A stretch of 64,000 nt of DNA from Malania oleifera (taxonomy: Eukaryota; Streptophyta; Magnoliopsida; Santalales; Ximeniaceae). Position numbers and translations under genes: made by a program. Positions 10,949-23,100 of the stretch are shown piece after piece. The notes beneath the pieces are model-generated. The model had not been told where the DNA came from and ran no database searches. It saw nothing but the letters and a program-made list of their open reading frames with translations. Position 1 is the first letter of the stretch. Each line of letters begins with the position of its first letter. The DNA lies in NCBI RefSeq assembly GCF_029873635.1, contig NC_080420.1:56641457-56705456 (forward strand), read 5' to 3'.

Positions 10949-13900
10949 GCTCAGTGCAACAGCAACTTGGTTCAGGCGCCCTGCCTTGTGCTCAAATGAG
11001 AAATCAAATTATGCTAAGAATTCTTGCCACTGACCCTACTTGGGTGTTAACTTCAGCTATGTGAAGAAGTGGTTAACACCCAAATTATCTATTTTCACCA
11101 TAAACCTTGACCCAAGTAAGTAATGTCGCCACACGCAGAGACAATGTACCACCTCTAACATCTCCTTCTTCTAAGTGTGTACTTCTGTTTTGCTTTACTA
11201 AGCTTATGGCTCTCATACGCAATAGGGTGTCCCTTTTGCAATAAGACCCCTCCAAGGGCGTAGTCTAATGCATCTGTTTGTACCTCAAGGGGTTTTATGA
11301 TATTTGAAAGAGCAAGTATTGAATATCTCATAATGGCATCCTTTAAGTCATCAAAGGCTCCCTATCACTTCTATATCTAGTTCCACCCCTGACCTTTCTT
11401 TAGTAGATTTTTCAAAGAAGCAATTCTCCTTGAGTATTTTCTGTAATAGTTGGCAAGACTAAGAAAGGAACACAACTCCTTCACTATCATTGGGATTTTC
11501 CATTCTTGAGTAGCTATCACCTTCTCTATATCCATCCTAATATGACCTTGTTCAATCACATAACCAAGGAATTTAATGCTTTGTTGAGCGAAAAAACACT
11601 TCTTTTTCTTCACATAAAAATTGTTCTCTTTCAGCCTATCAGACATCTTCCATATATGCTCTTTTGATGCTCCTCCAAAGTGGAACCGTAAACAACAATA
11701 TCATCTAGGTACACCACGACAAACTTGTCAAAGTACTCATGAAATACTTGGTTCATCAAGGTACAAAATGTTGCAAGTGCATTCATCAACTTGAATGACA
11801 TCACCAAGAATTCATATGGCCCATACCGCGTCACATAAGTTATCTTTGGCTCATCCCCATAAGCGTTTCTCACCTGATAGTAGCTTGACCTCAAGTTAAG
11901 CTTAGTGAAGTACTTTGCATGACTCAATTGAACAAACAGATTGGCAATCAACAAAATAGGATACTTGTTCTACATTGTCACCTTGTTGTGCATGTGGTGG
12001 TATGCACACATCCGCATGCTCCCATAATGTTTCCTCTGAAACAACATTGGTGCTTCGAATAGTGATTTCGAATGGCGAATATATCCCGTTTCCAATAAAA
12101 CATCAAATTGTTTTCTCAACTCTGCTAGTTCTAGAAGCACCATATGATATGACCCCTTAACAGGTGGTTTCACTCCTAGAAACAACTTAACATCATGCTC
12201 CACACCCTATAGTGGGGGCAAGTTGTGAGGAAACTTATCCAACATCACCTCCTTGTACTCATCCAACACAACTTGGATGGTCATAGGAACTAGCTCTTGG
12301 CCTATTTCTTCCTTTACCACCACCGTGGCTTGATATGTCTGCTCACCTCTTCTCAATCCCTTATTGAGTTGCATGGCTAAAAGGAACTTCTCATCATCTC
12401 CTTTCTTTGTAATGACTTGCGCCATGCAAGGGTGATCTCCCATTTGACACAAGGAACTAGCAAAAGGCATCTTCACTGCCTTAGTCTCACTCAGGAAATC
12501 CATTCCCAAAAATAACTTGGAAATCATCCAATGGCATCGCTGTGAAATTAGCATGACCTCCCCATTACCCAAGCTTCGCAGTCACTTGCTTGGCTACTCC
12601 CATAGTAGGTTGGGCTATAGAATTCACTGTTTTCATGCGTTGTAAATCCTTATCCAAGGATAAATTAAAGTCTCCCTACTTTTTCCTATTAAACAATATT
12701 ATAGGTAGCCCTGGTATCCACCATAGCACGGGTACTCTTCCCATTAATCCTTAAGTCCACAAATATCAATCCTTTTTCCTGTGTAACTTTCGGTGCTTTC
12801 GCCAATTTTTCCAATGCATTCACTAGATGTAGTGGACCCATCCTTAGGGTACCCTCCTCTTCCTCATCACTTTCCAATGCCCCCTCCACGATAGAAGATT
12901 GTAAGGAATTAAGTGATGACTTATGAGGGCACTCAGTAACTCTGTGAAGGCCTTGACATAAGTAGCATGAAATTTTACCCTTTCATTGGGTGCATTGAAC
13001 CTTCGAAACGATGAAGATTCATTTGAAGTTGACACCTTACTGTGTCGGCTCCCTCACTTTTGGGTTTGCCTTTCTTGAAAGCCTTTCCGTTGTTTCCACC
13101 CATGCCACTCTCTTTGGACAAAGCAGTATTATCAGTAGCGTAGTTAGTCAAGCGATCGGCGGCAATTTGGCAGTAGAAAAATCTTGAATTCTTTGCTTAT
13201 GAAGTTTTGTCATTGCCCACGGTTTCAATCCCTCAAGAAAATAGAATATATTATCCTTTTTCGACATGTCCTTGATATCCAACATCAAAGTAGAAAATTG
13301 TATCACGTATTCCCTGATTAACCCACTATGGTTGAGGTCTCTCAGCTTTTTCCTAACGTTGTACTCAACATTCTTAGGAAATAATTGGGCCTTGAACTCT
13401 CTCTTAAAGTTTTCACAGCAATCAACTACACAACATTTGATCTAAATTTCACTGTGTTTAGTGCGTCACCATAGTTTGGCATCACCAACCAAGTACATAG
13501 TTGCAGTATCCGCTTTCACCTGTTCTGAGTACATCTTCAAAGTGTGAAAGTATTGCTCCATATCAAACAAGAAGTTCTCTAACTCCTTTGTATCACAGGC
13601 ACCCCTATATGTCATAGGTTTTGGTACCTTGGTTTTGCTAAACCCCGAAGTGTTAGAGTTTCCCATAATAAAAACCATCATATTCATTTTTGCAATCAGA
13701 TCAACTATCTGAGCTTGCAAAATCTCAACAGTGTGGTAAAAGTCCTTTGACATTTCCACCATCAAACTTTGTTGATGCTTTTGTGATCCCTCCAACTCAT
13801 CAACACGTTTTGTCAGTTAGGCCATCTCTATGGCCACATTGTTGGTTGCCATCTCAGCCTATGCTTCCATCACATTAATTCTCTGGGCATTGGTCAGCAT

Positions 13901-13960
13901 GGTCATTTACCAAAGCTTTACCATACCCACAATGAAGGCAATTGAATTCCCATAGCAAAT
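10949..13960 (-). pseudogene. Ty3/gypsy gag-pol remnant G2
   Basis: Read downward from 13960. Gag is at about 13870-13040 (VPKPMTYRGA…ELENFLFDMEQYF near 13600). A zinc knuckle follows, CYLCQGLHRVTEC near 12950 (CX2CX3HX4C). Then comes the aspartic protease at about 12690-12790, in which the catalytic DTG reads DTR (MVDTRATYNIV). Reverse transcriptase follows at about 12200-11380 with YLDD at 11700-11711 and LVMSFKL upstream. RNase H ends with FEHKAGRLNQVAVAL near 10990. Frameshifts separate gag, protease and RT. It is interrupted by the solo LTR and cannot make a functional polyprotein. Confidence 0.9.
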
Positions 13961-13966
13961 AACTAA

Positions 13967-13978
13967 GCTTTAATACCA
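13967..13978 (-). other. Degenerate primer-binding site of G2
   Basis: On the minus strand this reads TGGTATTAAAGC, two mismatches from the initiator-Met tRNA site TGGTATCAGAGC. It lies two bases from CGTGACA, the presumed LTR end at 13981, and just before the gag region, as expected for element G2. Confidence 0.65.
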
Positions 13979-13980
13979 GG

Positions 13981-15224
13981 TGTCACGAAACGAATATTTC
14001 ACCCCTTTGTGAATGGATTGTGCAGTGCTAACTAAAACCTTATTGTTTAACTAGTCAGCTTAGCATTTATGACAATTCACCAATGGAACACTTTCGTTGT
14101 CATTTAAGGAAATATAAGCGAAAGCAATAAGCAACTTATGGAAGCAATATCACTTAAGCATTAAACATTGAAGAAACATAATTCATTATCAACACCTCCG
14201 TTAACAATACGTGGCTAATGAGGGAAACAAGTAGGATAAACATGTTGACAATAACTATTGAGTTTTTACTAGTTGATGAACACTCACTCTCTCTTAAAGA
14301 TATTTTTATGCTATTCTCACTCAGGCACTAGGAAACAGCAATATGATCGACGAGTCATACTCCCCTTTTTACCATAGTGAAAAACTATCTTTGAAAAATA
14401 ACCCTACACTAGTATTTACATGATGGAAACCTATCCCAAACGCACGAGACAAACATTCACAGATAAAAATAATGCTCCGAACAAGCTCGACTCGCGACAA
14501 GCCACCTCATTTGCATCCTACTCTCACAAAAGAGGCAAAAATGCAATAAATCATGGGTAAAAGGAACCAAATAGAAAAGGTAGACTATAAATTTTTTTAA
14601 GATTCCACAAAACCAATCTATGTAATCAAAATAAATAGTGAGACCATTCCTTCTTAGTTTTTATGCCAATCCAAGAGTATCATTTTTTTTTTAGGTTCCA
14701 AAAAACCTTCCACGAAAGAAGCTTAACCTCCTAGAAGTGTTAATATGAGCAATACAAACTTTGTAAGTTTACTTGCAAGATGCAGATCCGGGTAAGTCAG
14801 CAATGGATGTGGCGAGAACTTAATGAGCAAATCTAAAAAGCCAGTGAGTCGAAGATAGATGTGGCAACTAGTGGTGACTCGATGGTTGTAGTTAATGGTG
14901 GACAACAAGGTGTGATGGCTTGCAAAAAGCAAGCTTTGGTAGGCAAGGTGGAGAGCAAGCTTTGGTGAGATGGGCCAAAGTGGAGGAGAACAAAAGGTAA
15001 GGATTAGCGAGTTGGGAACTATGGCGATCTGTGCGAGGGTTGAAGGTGACCAAGCTTCAGGGGCGGTGTTGGCAAATGATAGGCAACTCGATCTATGGTG
15101 AGAGTAGGTTATTGCCATGATGGCGCTGAGTGCTCGATGGTGGACGCTCGAGAGTTGAGATGTATGTTAATGTAGAACTCAAAGATGAAGAGAAAATGTG
15201 TAGCAGTGCCCTAGTTCAAGTTAG
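13981..15224 (-). repeat. Probable 5' LTR of G2, outer boundary unknown
   Basis: The inner edge at 13981 begins TGTCACGAAACG, the complement of an LTR end. The far end cannot be found by eye. A long minus-strand reading frame at 14723-15118 shows no family signature. The stretch 14720-15220 is less AT-rich than its surroundings and could still belong to the LTR or be older intergenic DNA. Confidence 0.4.
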
Positions 15225-15266
15225 GGTTTGTTCAATTTTTGTTTTTGTTTTTGTTTTTGTTTTTTA
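15225..15266 (+). repeat. (GTTTTT)n simple repeat
   Basis: Consecutive TTTTG/GTTTTT units, about 5-6 copies. No function seen. Confidence 0.9.
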
Positions 15267-16600
15267 TCATGTCTAATTTATTACAAGTATATTCGTTTCT
15301 TAATCTATCCTATAATATCATGCTATTCATCGACCTTAACATTTGAATTGACTTTTACTTTTTTTAACAAGAGCATGGTTAATCTTATAGTCATTTTATT
15401 GGGAATTTTCTTTTTAATTTTGAAATATTTTACAATCACATAACACATTCGAAACACTCCTTTTATTTTATTCAACCTATTTATACTGCATGCATTACAT
15501 CGTCTTTAATTTCTCATCTTGTTGCTATTTTATTCAACATGCTTTAACTCTAAAAAATATTTTTAAAAATATGTATATTGTTGATGAAGTGCTTGTGACT
15601 TAAGTGTATAATTAGTACAAAATAACTTTAAAATAGTATATACTTTTTTGGTAATTGAAAATATCGACGACTAATCCATAAAACAGAGGGTCTTCTTCTA
15701 ATTCATGTCCTCCATTGTTTTAACTCTTAAATTGTTATGAGTTCTTATTTGGTGTGGTTAGCCACACTCGTTCGATTTGGTAAGGTCCTAAACTAATTTT
15801 AAATTTTAAAATATTATTTAATTATATTAATATCATTGAATAGTTATATAATAATATTATAAATATATATAGTTATGGTTTAGTTCGTGTTACTATTGGT
15901 TTACGACCAATACAAATCAAAACCAATATGATATCCAAAAACTGAAAAATATTTGAACTAAAATTAGACCGAACAAATTAGTTAGCCGAATTTTCAGTTC
16001 AATTCGATTTGGTTCGGTTCTTCGGATTGGTTGATTTTCAACAACACTTAGTCATAGCACCAATATTCATAGTAAGGAGAAGAAGGAAATCTAAGAATGA
16101 CCACATTAAGTGAACACACAAATTTATTGTGAAAAAAGTAACATAACACAAGTTGGACATTCGAACACACAAGAACTCAATTTTAAGGAGGTCATATAGA
16201 TAGATATGAATGAGTGACAATTTTTTTTGTTTGGTTAAATTAAGGACTTTGATGTATGAAATTACCCCTTAATTTTATCAAATTGTTCTACTCTAAACAA
16301 CATAGAGAATTAAAATTAGAAACAGTATATATTCATATTAGATATAATAATATTCATAAAATAAGTTTTCAAATTCTTGTTCATTACTTTAACCCTCAAA
16401 ATTTCCTAAATCTCCCAACAACTTTTTAGAAAATAACGGTAGACTTGAGATAACGCGAATTATGGTTACTTTAAAAAAATAAAAAATAAAAAAATTATTA
16501 GTTATCATTTACTTAATTAAAAATTTTATTTTAGTTTTAATATGGTAAAAAAGAGAGAAATTTGGAAACTACCCTGTTACCATTTTGGAAAGTACCCCTC
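15267..16600. other. AT-rich intergenic DNA
   Basis: No gene or transposon domain recognised. A stretch near 15890-16040 carries repeated GGTTCGGTT / CCGAAC words, as in some small plant repeats, but I could not find matched ends. Confidence 0.5.
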
Positions 16601-16996
16601 TCACCATAATTAAAAATCCCGAGGCAAGCAAAAAAGCTAAACCAAACAGGTTCGCGTGGTTGGGTCACTTGGGCTATGTCGGTTCCATAGTCCAACCAAT
16701 CGAACCGGGCTAATAAACCGGTTCAACCTCTACGGGGTTTCTTAAGGCCACCGCACCGTCCTCTTTCAAACACGCTCCCAACAGCCCGCCACTCCACTAA
16801 ACCCAGAATAAAACCCTATGATCGTTTCTCTCGTTCGCGCACTCTATAGCTAATAGTTTTTATTTGAAATTTTGACTCTCCTCCTCTCTCATACCAGGGC
16901 TTCAATTTTGGGCCTGAAAGTCAAGTTGAGGTTTTAAAATCGTTTTTCAGTTCATAGTTTGATTATAGGGTTTTGTACTCCGAAGTTAGAAAGAAG
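16601..16996 (+). promoter_or_regulatory. NUP155: NUP155 proximal upstream region and 5' leader
   Basis: GC content rises just before the gene. A telo-box-like AAACCCTA occurs at 16811-16818. It is followed by TCTCTCGTTCGCGCACTCTA, with TATAGC nearby at about 16845, and a pyrimidine-rich tract near 16875-16892 (CTCCTCCTCTCTC). Telo-boxes and pyrimidine patches are common near start sites of housekeeping plant genes. The transcription start cannot be fixed from sequence alone. An intergenic TA-rich tract ends at about 16600. Confidence 0.5.
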
Positions 16997-17155
16997 ATGG
17001 CGTGGGAAGACGAGGTTGTCCTCCGAGATGTCATGAATGCAGGGCTTGTCGTGAGCGACCGCATCGGCCGGGAAGCTGCAGCGCAGCTGGACCTTGAAGA
17101 ATCCCTTGAAGCTGCGAGATACGCTAGTCATCCCTATTCAACTCACCCTAGAGAG
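16997..17155 (+). CDS. NUP155: NUP155 exon 1 (residues 1-53)
   Basis: Begins [20 protein letters not shown]. The ATG sits in AAGAAGATGGCG, a good plant initiation context with A at -3 and G at +4. An open frame continues eight codons upstream but has no ATG. Ends after PREs glutamate codon at the GTACTT donor, phase 0. Confidence 0.93.
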
Positions 17156-20100
17156 GTACTTCAAAAAATCACTAGGAATATTGTTGGTAGAACATTCATT
17201 TTGGTTTTTGAGAAAGCGGGGGGAAAAATGTGGACCCAAATGTTTTTGTTTTGTTCAGGTTTTAAAAAATGGAGCATGTAGACTCATTTAGCCGTGGGAA
17301 CTGTATTCAGTGGGCTTCTTGAGTTTTGGGTTGGCTTGGTGTTTTTGTTTTAATGGGTTTCATACCTTCATCTAACACTCGAGACTGTATATACATATTT
17401 GTAACTGGCGTTATGTTGTATGAATAGCAGAATTTGTTTGCTTTTATGTTTTTAATTTTATTTATATTTATATTTATATTTTTAAAGTTGAATTGGATGA
17501 GACATCATGGTGCGACCTAGGTAACTATGGCTTGTTTTTGACATTTTAATAATTATGTAAAGTTCAGAGGACCTTATATAAATTTAGAATTTTTTGTAAT
17601 ATTTTTTAAATTGAAATTCATGTAAAAAATTTCATAAACATATGTGACCGTTGGTAGCAATTTTTGATCCATTAGGTTAATAGGGTCCTTCTTAGGTCCA
17701 TAGTGTTGGCATGGCTGTTCTTAGTGGCAAAGGCTTGTATTAGGGCTGTATGAGGGTTGCAAAATTTACTTATGATGAATTGAATATAGTGCACCATTTG
17801 ATCTATTTTCAGTCTTGCCTGTTTCTTTCATGTCTTCTGTCGCTTTTACACTTCCAAACCCTATTTTTTAATGTTTCTCTCTAGTTTTCTTCTTTTCTCT
17901 CCTATTTCCTTTACTTATTCTTTCCTCCTATTCTCCAATTTCTTTCCCAAACTTGTCTATCAATTTTTTTTTTCATTCTGAAAATCAAATATAACGTCCC
18001 TAAATTACATCATCTTTTCTTGTGTGTATTGTAAAAAATTCTTTATTGATTTTATGATGAGGTTCCTCCCATGTTTCTGATTTTTACCCCTATGCTTACT
18101 GTAGAATTTCTGAAATTCAGTAAAATGACAATGATTCTCTTGTGGTTTTGTCTTTCAATTGTTGGATTACCATAGCTTTGTTGGATCATAGCAAGGGGTT
18201 TTTGTTAGTTGGAATGACACATCCTAAGTCCTAACACCTTTTTTTTTAATAAATAACTATTCAATTTTCTAAGTTTGCATTTTGGCTCTGACGAAAGATG
18301 TGGATATCTTATGCTAGTTTTTAGTGCTACTCCAGTTTAAGAGCTTTAGTTATGTAAACCAGTAATCTCAACCTCTGAATCTATACACATAATCTGTGGT
18401 TGTTTGATATGGATCAAACTTAACATTCTCTGTGCCAATTTTGTAATTTGATTGATACTGTTTTTTTTTTTTTTTAGTGTTCTCTTGTTAATTTATTGAT
18501 TTAAAGGAAATTCTGATAACTTCATGGTGCTTCTTTGTTTGTTTGTTTTTGTTTTTTTATTTTTCAAAATTTTAAAAATCTGATAATTTGATTGTAGAAT
18601 AAATCTTTGTAGACTTCTTGAACTGTCAAATATTTAATTTCCCCTCTCTTTGTAAAGCTATTTGATTCCATTGCAATTGCAGTGGCCTCCTTTGGTTGAG
18701 GTAGTGGATACTAGGGAGTTGCCGCCTGTGCTTATTGAAAGATACAATATAGCTGGTGGAGAAGGAACTGCTTTATGTGGAATATTTCCAGAGATACGCA
18801 GAGCATGGGCTTCAGTAGATAACTCTCTGTTTCTTTGGCGTTTTGATAAATGGTGAGATTTGTAGGGAAGAATTTCATAGTTTCCAAAGATAATAATACT
18901 CTCTTTTCTGTGCCTTATGTTGAATGTTAAATATAAAATGTTGTTTGGGTTGGTGAAAAATGAATATACCAAGTGATAATGGGCATATATTAACTTTTAT
19001 AGAAGTAGAAGCAGTGAATCACCATTTCACAGTTGCACTTTTTTTTTTTTTTAAATAAAAATTTTAAAATTTACTTTTGATGTGATTTTGAAATTGCAAG
19101 CATTTAAACTTTTAACAGATTTCGTATGGAAATTCAATTGAACTTTGGTAAGCCATACAACTGTTAAACAACATTTTCAATTTGTTATATGCTACCTAGA
19201 TGTATGAAGCAAAGAATTTGATTTTATTTGATGTGGTTAGCGGCGAAGATGGGTTGGTTTTATCTTGACATCCAAACCAAAATGAACCTTCCACAGACGG
19301 GGAAAATTGCAACAGTCACCAAATCATAAATTGTCTAAACCATGAACCAATTAAACTGGGATTGATGGTTTGAGTTTGTTTGGGTCAACACTTTGAACAA
19401 TAAAATTGACTTTTAGTTAACTTGGTCCTGTATATATGAAGTTTCATGAATAGAGTAAACAAAAATATAATTAGGATTTCCGTATAAATACGATCTATTA
19501 CAAAAGAGATATCAAACATAGCACAGCATACAATATCTCATTTAATATTAATTTGATAGCAGTATAAGACGAATAAAGACCTTAAAAAATTGAGGAAAAA
19601 AACACATGTCCAAATATTGAAGTCATGAACTCCAAAAGTTACTGTTGTGGGTATAAATAATCTGCTATGCAAATATATAAATTAATTTCATGTTCTTTAT
19701 ATGTTGGCCAATAAAATTATAAAATGTGGTAATATTTGTTAATCATGGTTTATTCATAAAAATAATCATCAAGGCTTCCCAAACCCTCGATGGTATGGGA
19801 GCCTTGTGTATTGGGTGTTACATTTTTTTATGTCCTAGTTTGGTGGTTTGAGTCTCTTTTTGACACGTGCGAAATTACAACCCAAACAACTGTCTTTCAA
19901 ATCGCCACCAAAATACCAACTTTTAAAACCAAACCAAAATGACCCAAAGTGCTTGGTTTGGCCAGTTTGGCAGTTTGATCCAAATTAGTGTGTACCCCTT
20001 CCCTAATTGCAATTGTAGCAGGTTGCAACTTTATAGAGAAGAATGAGGGGTAGAGCGACAGGATTTTAACTTTGTTCTTTTCTGTGTTTTTTGATAAGCA

Positions 20101-23100
20101 AAGCATTATATTATAGAAATAGAAAAGAGTACAAGTGCAACAAAAAGGGGGAAACAAGAACAAGGAGAACAAGGCTGTCAAGATATCCTCCCTTTACAAT
20201 AGGTAAAACACCTAGAGAAAAAAGAAAACAATTACAAAACAACTCAATGAAGCAAAGCCAACCAACCCCATTGTAAGTTTTCCAGGGATACACGTCGAAA
20301 GAAGTCTTTTTCTTAACATCTTAGTGACACAAGAAGCATCACTCCACTCCAAAGCAAGTAAATGGAAATAGCAACACTCTTAAAAATTCTGGCATTTGTC
20401 TCCTACCAAATACTCTAATTGATTGCCATAACACTGCCACAATGTTTTTCTCTCCTTCCCCTTGCTCAACCCCATAAGCATAAGAGTGCATAAAGCCTTC
20501 AGAAAGGAAGGGTACTGGGGTAGGCCCAGTTTTTGCGAAGAATTTCAAACTACTTATCCAAAATAGCCTGGTATTTGTGTCCTTTGTTTGAGAAGTGGGA
20601 AGATTTGATCACATTTGTTTCATTGTTGCCCTTTCACTTTGGCCATTTGGAATAAATTATCCTTGGCGAAAACTAGATTTGTCCCTCCACATTGAAGGCT
20701 TTCCGAACTATTATATTTAGGGGATTTGGCAAGGGAAAGGATAAGAATGCGTTGTGGCGGTGCACTGTTATGGCTATTATATGTGTGTTTGGTTGGATAA
20801 AAATGCTAGAATCTTCAAAATTTGTGGGGCTACTACTAGCAGTTTGCTTTGGAGTGGAGTGGTTTATCTTGTGTCGCTGTGGGTGTGGACAAGTGCTTTC
20901 TTTTGATATGTTTCTTTGGAAGACTTACAGTGGGTTGATTAGCTTTGCTTCATTGAGTTGTTTTATGTTTTCCTGCGATCTTGTAGCTGGTTTTCTTGTT
21001 GTAAAATGAAGATTGCTTATTATTTTTATTTTTTTTCCTTTTCCATATTTTTTTGGTTGTGTATTCTCTCCTCTTCTAATACAATGTTGTTTATAGAAGA
21101 ATAGCCCAATTGGATGGACAATGTAAAAACAAATGTGAACAATTCTTTCCACGCCTAAAGTGAAGGACCCAAACATCAGACATAAAGGCTATATTAGTTC
21201 TTTGCTTCTTAAGTCATTGGTTTGAGAAAGTATCGTAGTCTAAGTACAAGCCTTTTTTTTTATAAAAGGAACTTTAGGGCCTGGTTAGTTAAGGTTTTGG
21301 ATGCAATTTTTGCTAGCTCAAAAAGTGGGATACAAAGAATACACAAAATTCGCATTTTGTTAAGTGTTTCCAAGACCTGTTTTTGGAATCTTATCCAAAC
21401 ACATCCAAAAAATACAGGTTTTTAGGAAACAAATTTTAAGTGTTTTTCTTGTTTTCCAGATGCAATGAGGACATGGATATGGGGTATAACCCATTTTTCA
21501 ATAATAATAGTACTGATGGTAATAATACTACTAATAATTATAGTTATTGCTATTACCGTTTCATTAGCAAATTGCCGCTTGGGTCAACAGCAACCAAATG
21601 CAGTTCCACTTCCACTGTTTTCATGTTCAGGAACAATTTAGAAAATGTGTTTTCCAGTATAAAAAATACATGATGTGATCCCTTGTTTTCATTTTCAAAA
21701 ACAACAATAAGGAAATTTGTTTTTGAATCCTTAACTGAATGGGCCTTTGGCTTTCCAAAATCCAAACTAAAGAATAAAGGGTGAAAAAATTGCCATTAGG
21801 ACCACAAATAAATGAGAAAATAAAGACTCACAAAAATGTTCTTGAGAAGAATCTAAGCTCTAGATTTTTTATCATTCCCTAACTAGAAGGAGAAAGAATC
21901 AAGTACATTAATCAAAAGAGTAATACTCTCATTTGATGAACTCTTCCACAAAAAAATTGTTAATGCCTCTATCAATTGTCTCAATGCATCCATAGCAATA
22001 GAATAAAGAAAAGAAAAGGAAATAAGATCCCCTTGTCTAAGACCCTTAGAAGCTCAAAACCAAGACTTAGCTTCTCCATTCATTAGTACCGAAAAATCAC
22101 AGGCTAGAGACAACTAGTAATATATTTCCTCATCTTTTGAGATTCGATTCATGCAACTCATATAAATTTCACACTAAATTGATTCGAAACTTACTAGTGA
22201 ATAAGAAAACAACTGAATGGATTCACACGATTCTAAACCTATAACATCTTGAGAGAAAGTGTGCTTGGGGACCTACACTTTTTATGTTTGAAAATACGTG
22301 GTTGGTTCACGAATCCTTTCAGTCCTTAGTCAGGAATTCTTGGAGTGAGGATGTGGAGAGGGGCTAGGAAGGTTTTAGATTCATGAAAAAACTTAAAAGG
22401 TTAAAAGAGAAGTTGAAAGATTGGAATAGGGAGGTGTTTGAGAAAACTTAAAAGGTTAAAAGAGAAGTTGAAATATTGGATTAGGGAGGTGTTTGGAGAC
22501 TTAAGGTTTAGAAAGTTGAATATCTTAGGAGAGTTGGTTGAGTTAGATAGGAAGGGGGAACATAATACTCTATATTGGGGGAGGAAGAGATGAGAAGAGT
22601 ATCTTTGAAGAATGAATTGGAAGAGGTGATTTTCAAGGAAATGAGAAGTTGGAGGTTGAAGGTGAAGTTTAAATGGATCAGAGATGGTGATTGTAATTCT
22701 AGATTTTTTCATAGGATAGTGACAAGGAAAATGAGGAAGAATTTGATCAGGGAGGAAGTGGATAGGGGGGTTATAACTGATCAGGGTCAAATTACTACTG
22801 AAATCACTATGTTCTATTCTAATTTGTATTGTGATGAGGATGTTAGTATATCTATGATTGAAGGATTAGAGTGGGGCCCTTTAGTAGGTTGGTTGGTTGG
22901 AAAGACCTTTCGAGGAAGAGGAGAGCCACGATTTTTGGCATGGAGAGGGATAAAGCTCTAGGACGTGATGGTTTTAATATGGCTTTCTTTCAAGATTGTT
23001 GGACGGTGGTCAAGGATGATTTGCTTAAGGTCTTTAATGAATTTTACGGGAATGGGATTTTAAGCAAGGGTAACAATTCCACTATCATAACTCTTGTGCT

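Noticed and set aside
6781..13960. Integrated pararetrovirus
   Set aside because: Domain order includes integrase (G1) and the elements have LTRs and tRNA-Met primer sites, which fits Ty3/gypsy rather than a caulimovirus. No movement-protein signature was seen.
14723..15118. 131-residue minus-strand reading frame
   Set aside because: No recognisable domain; composition fits chance in LTR-derived DNA.
16973..16996. Upstream extension of the NUP155 frame
   Set aside because: The frame is open for eight codons upstream but begins at a TTG, not ATG. The ATG at 16997 has good context and matches the conserved protein start.
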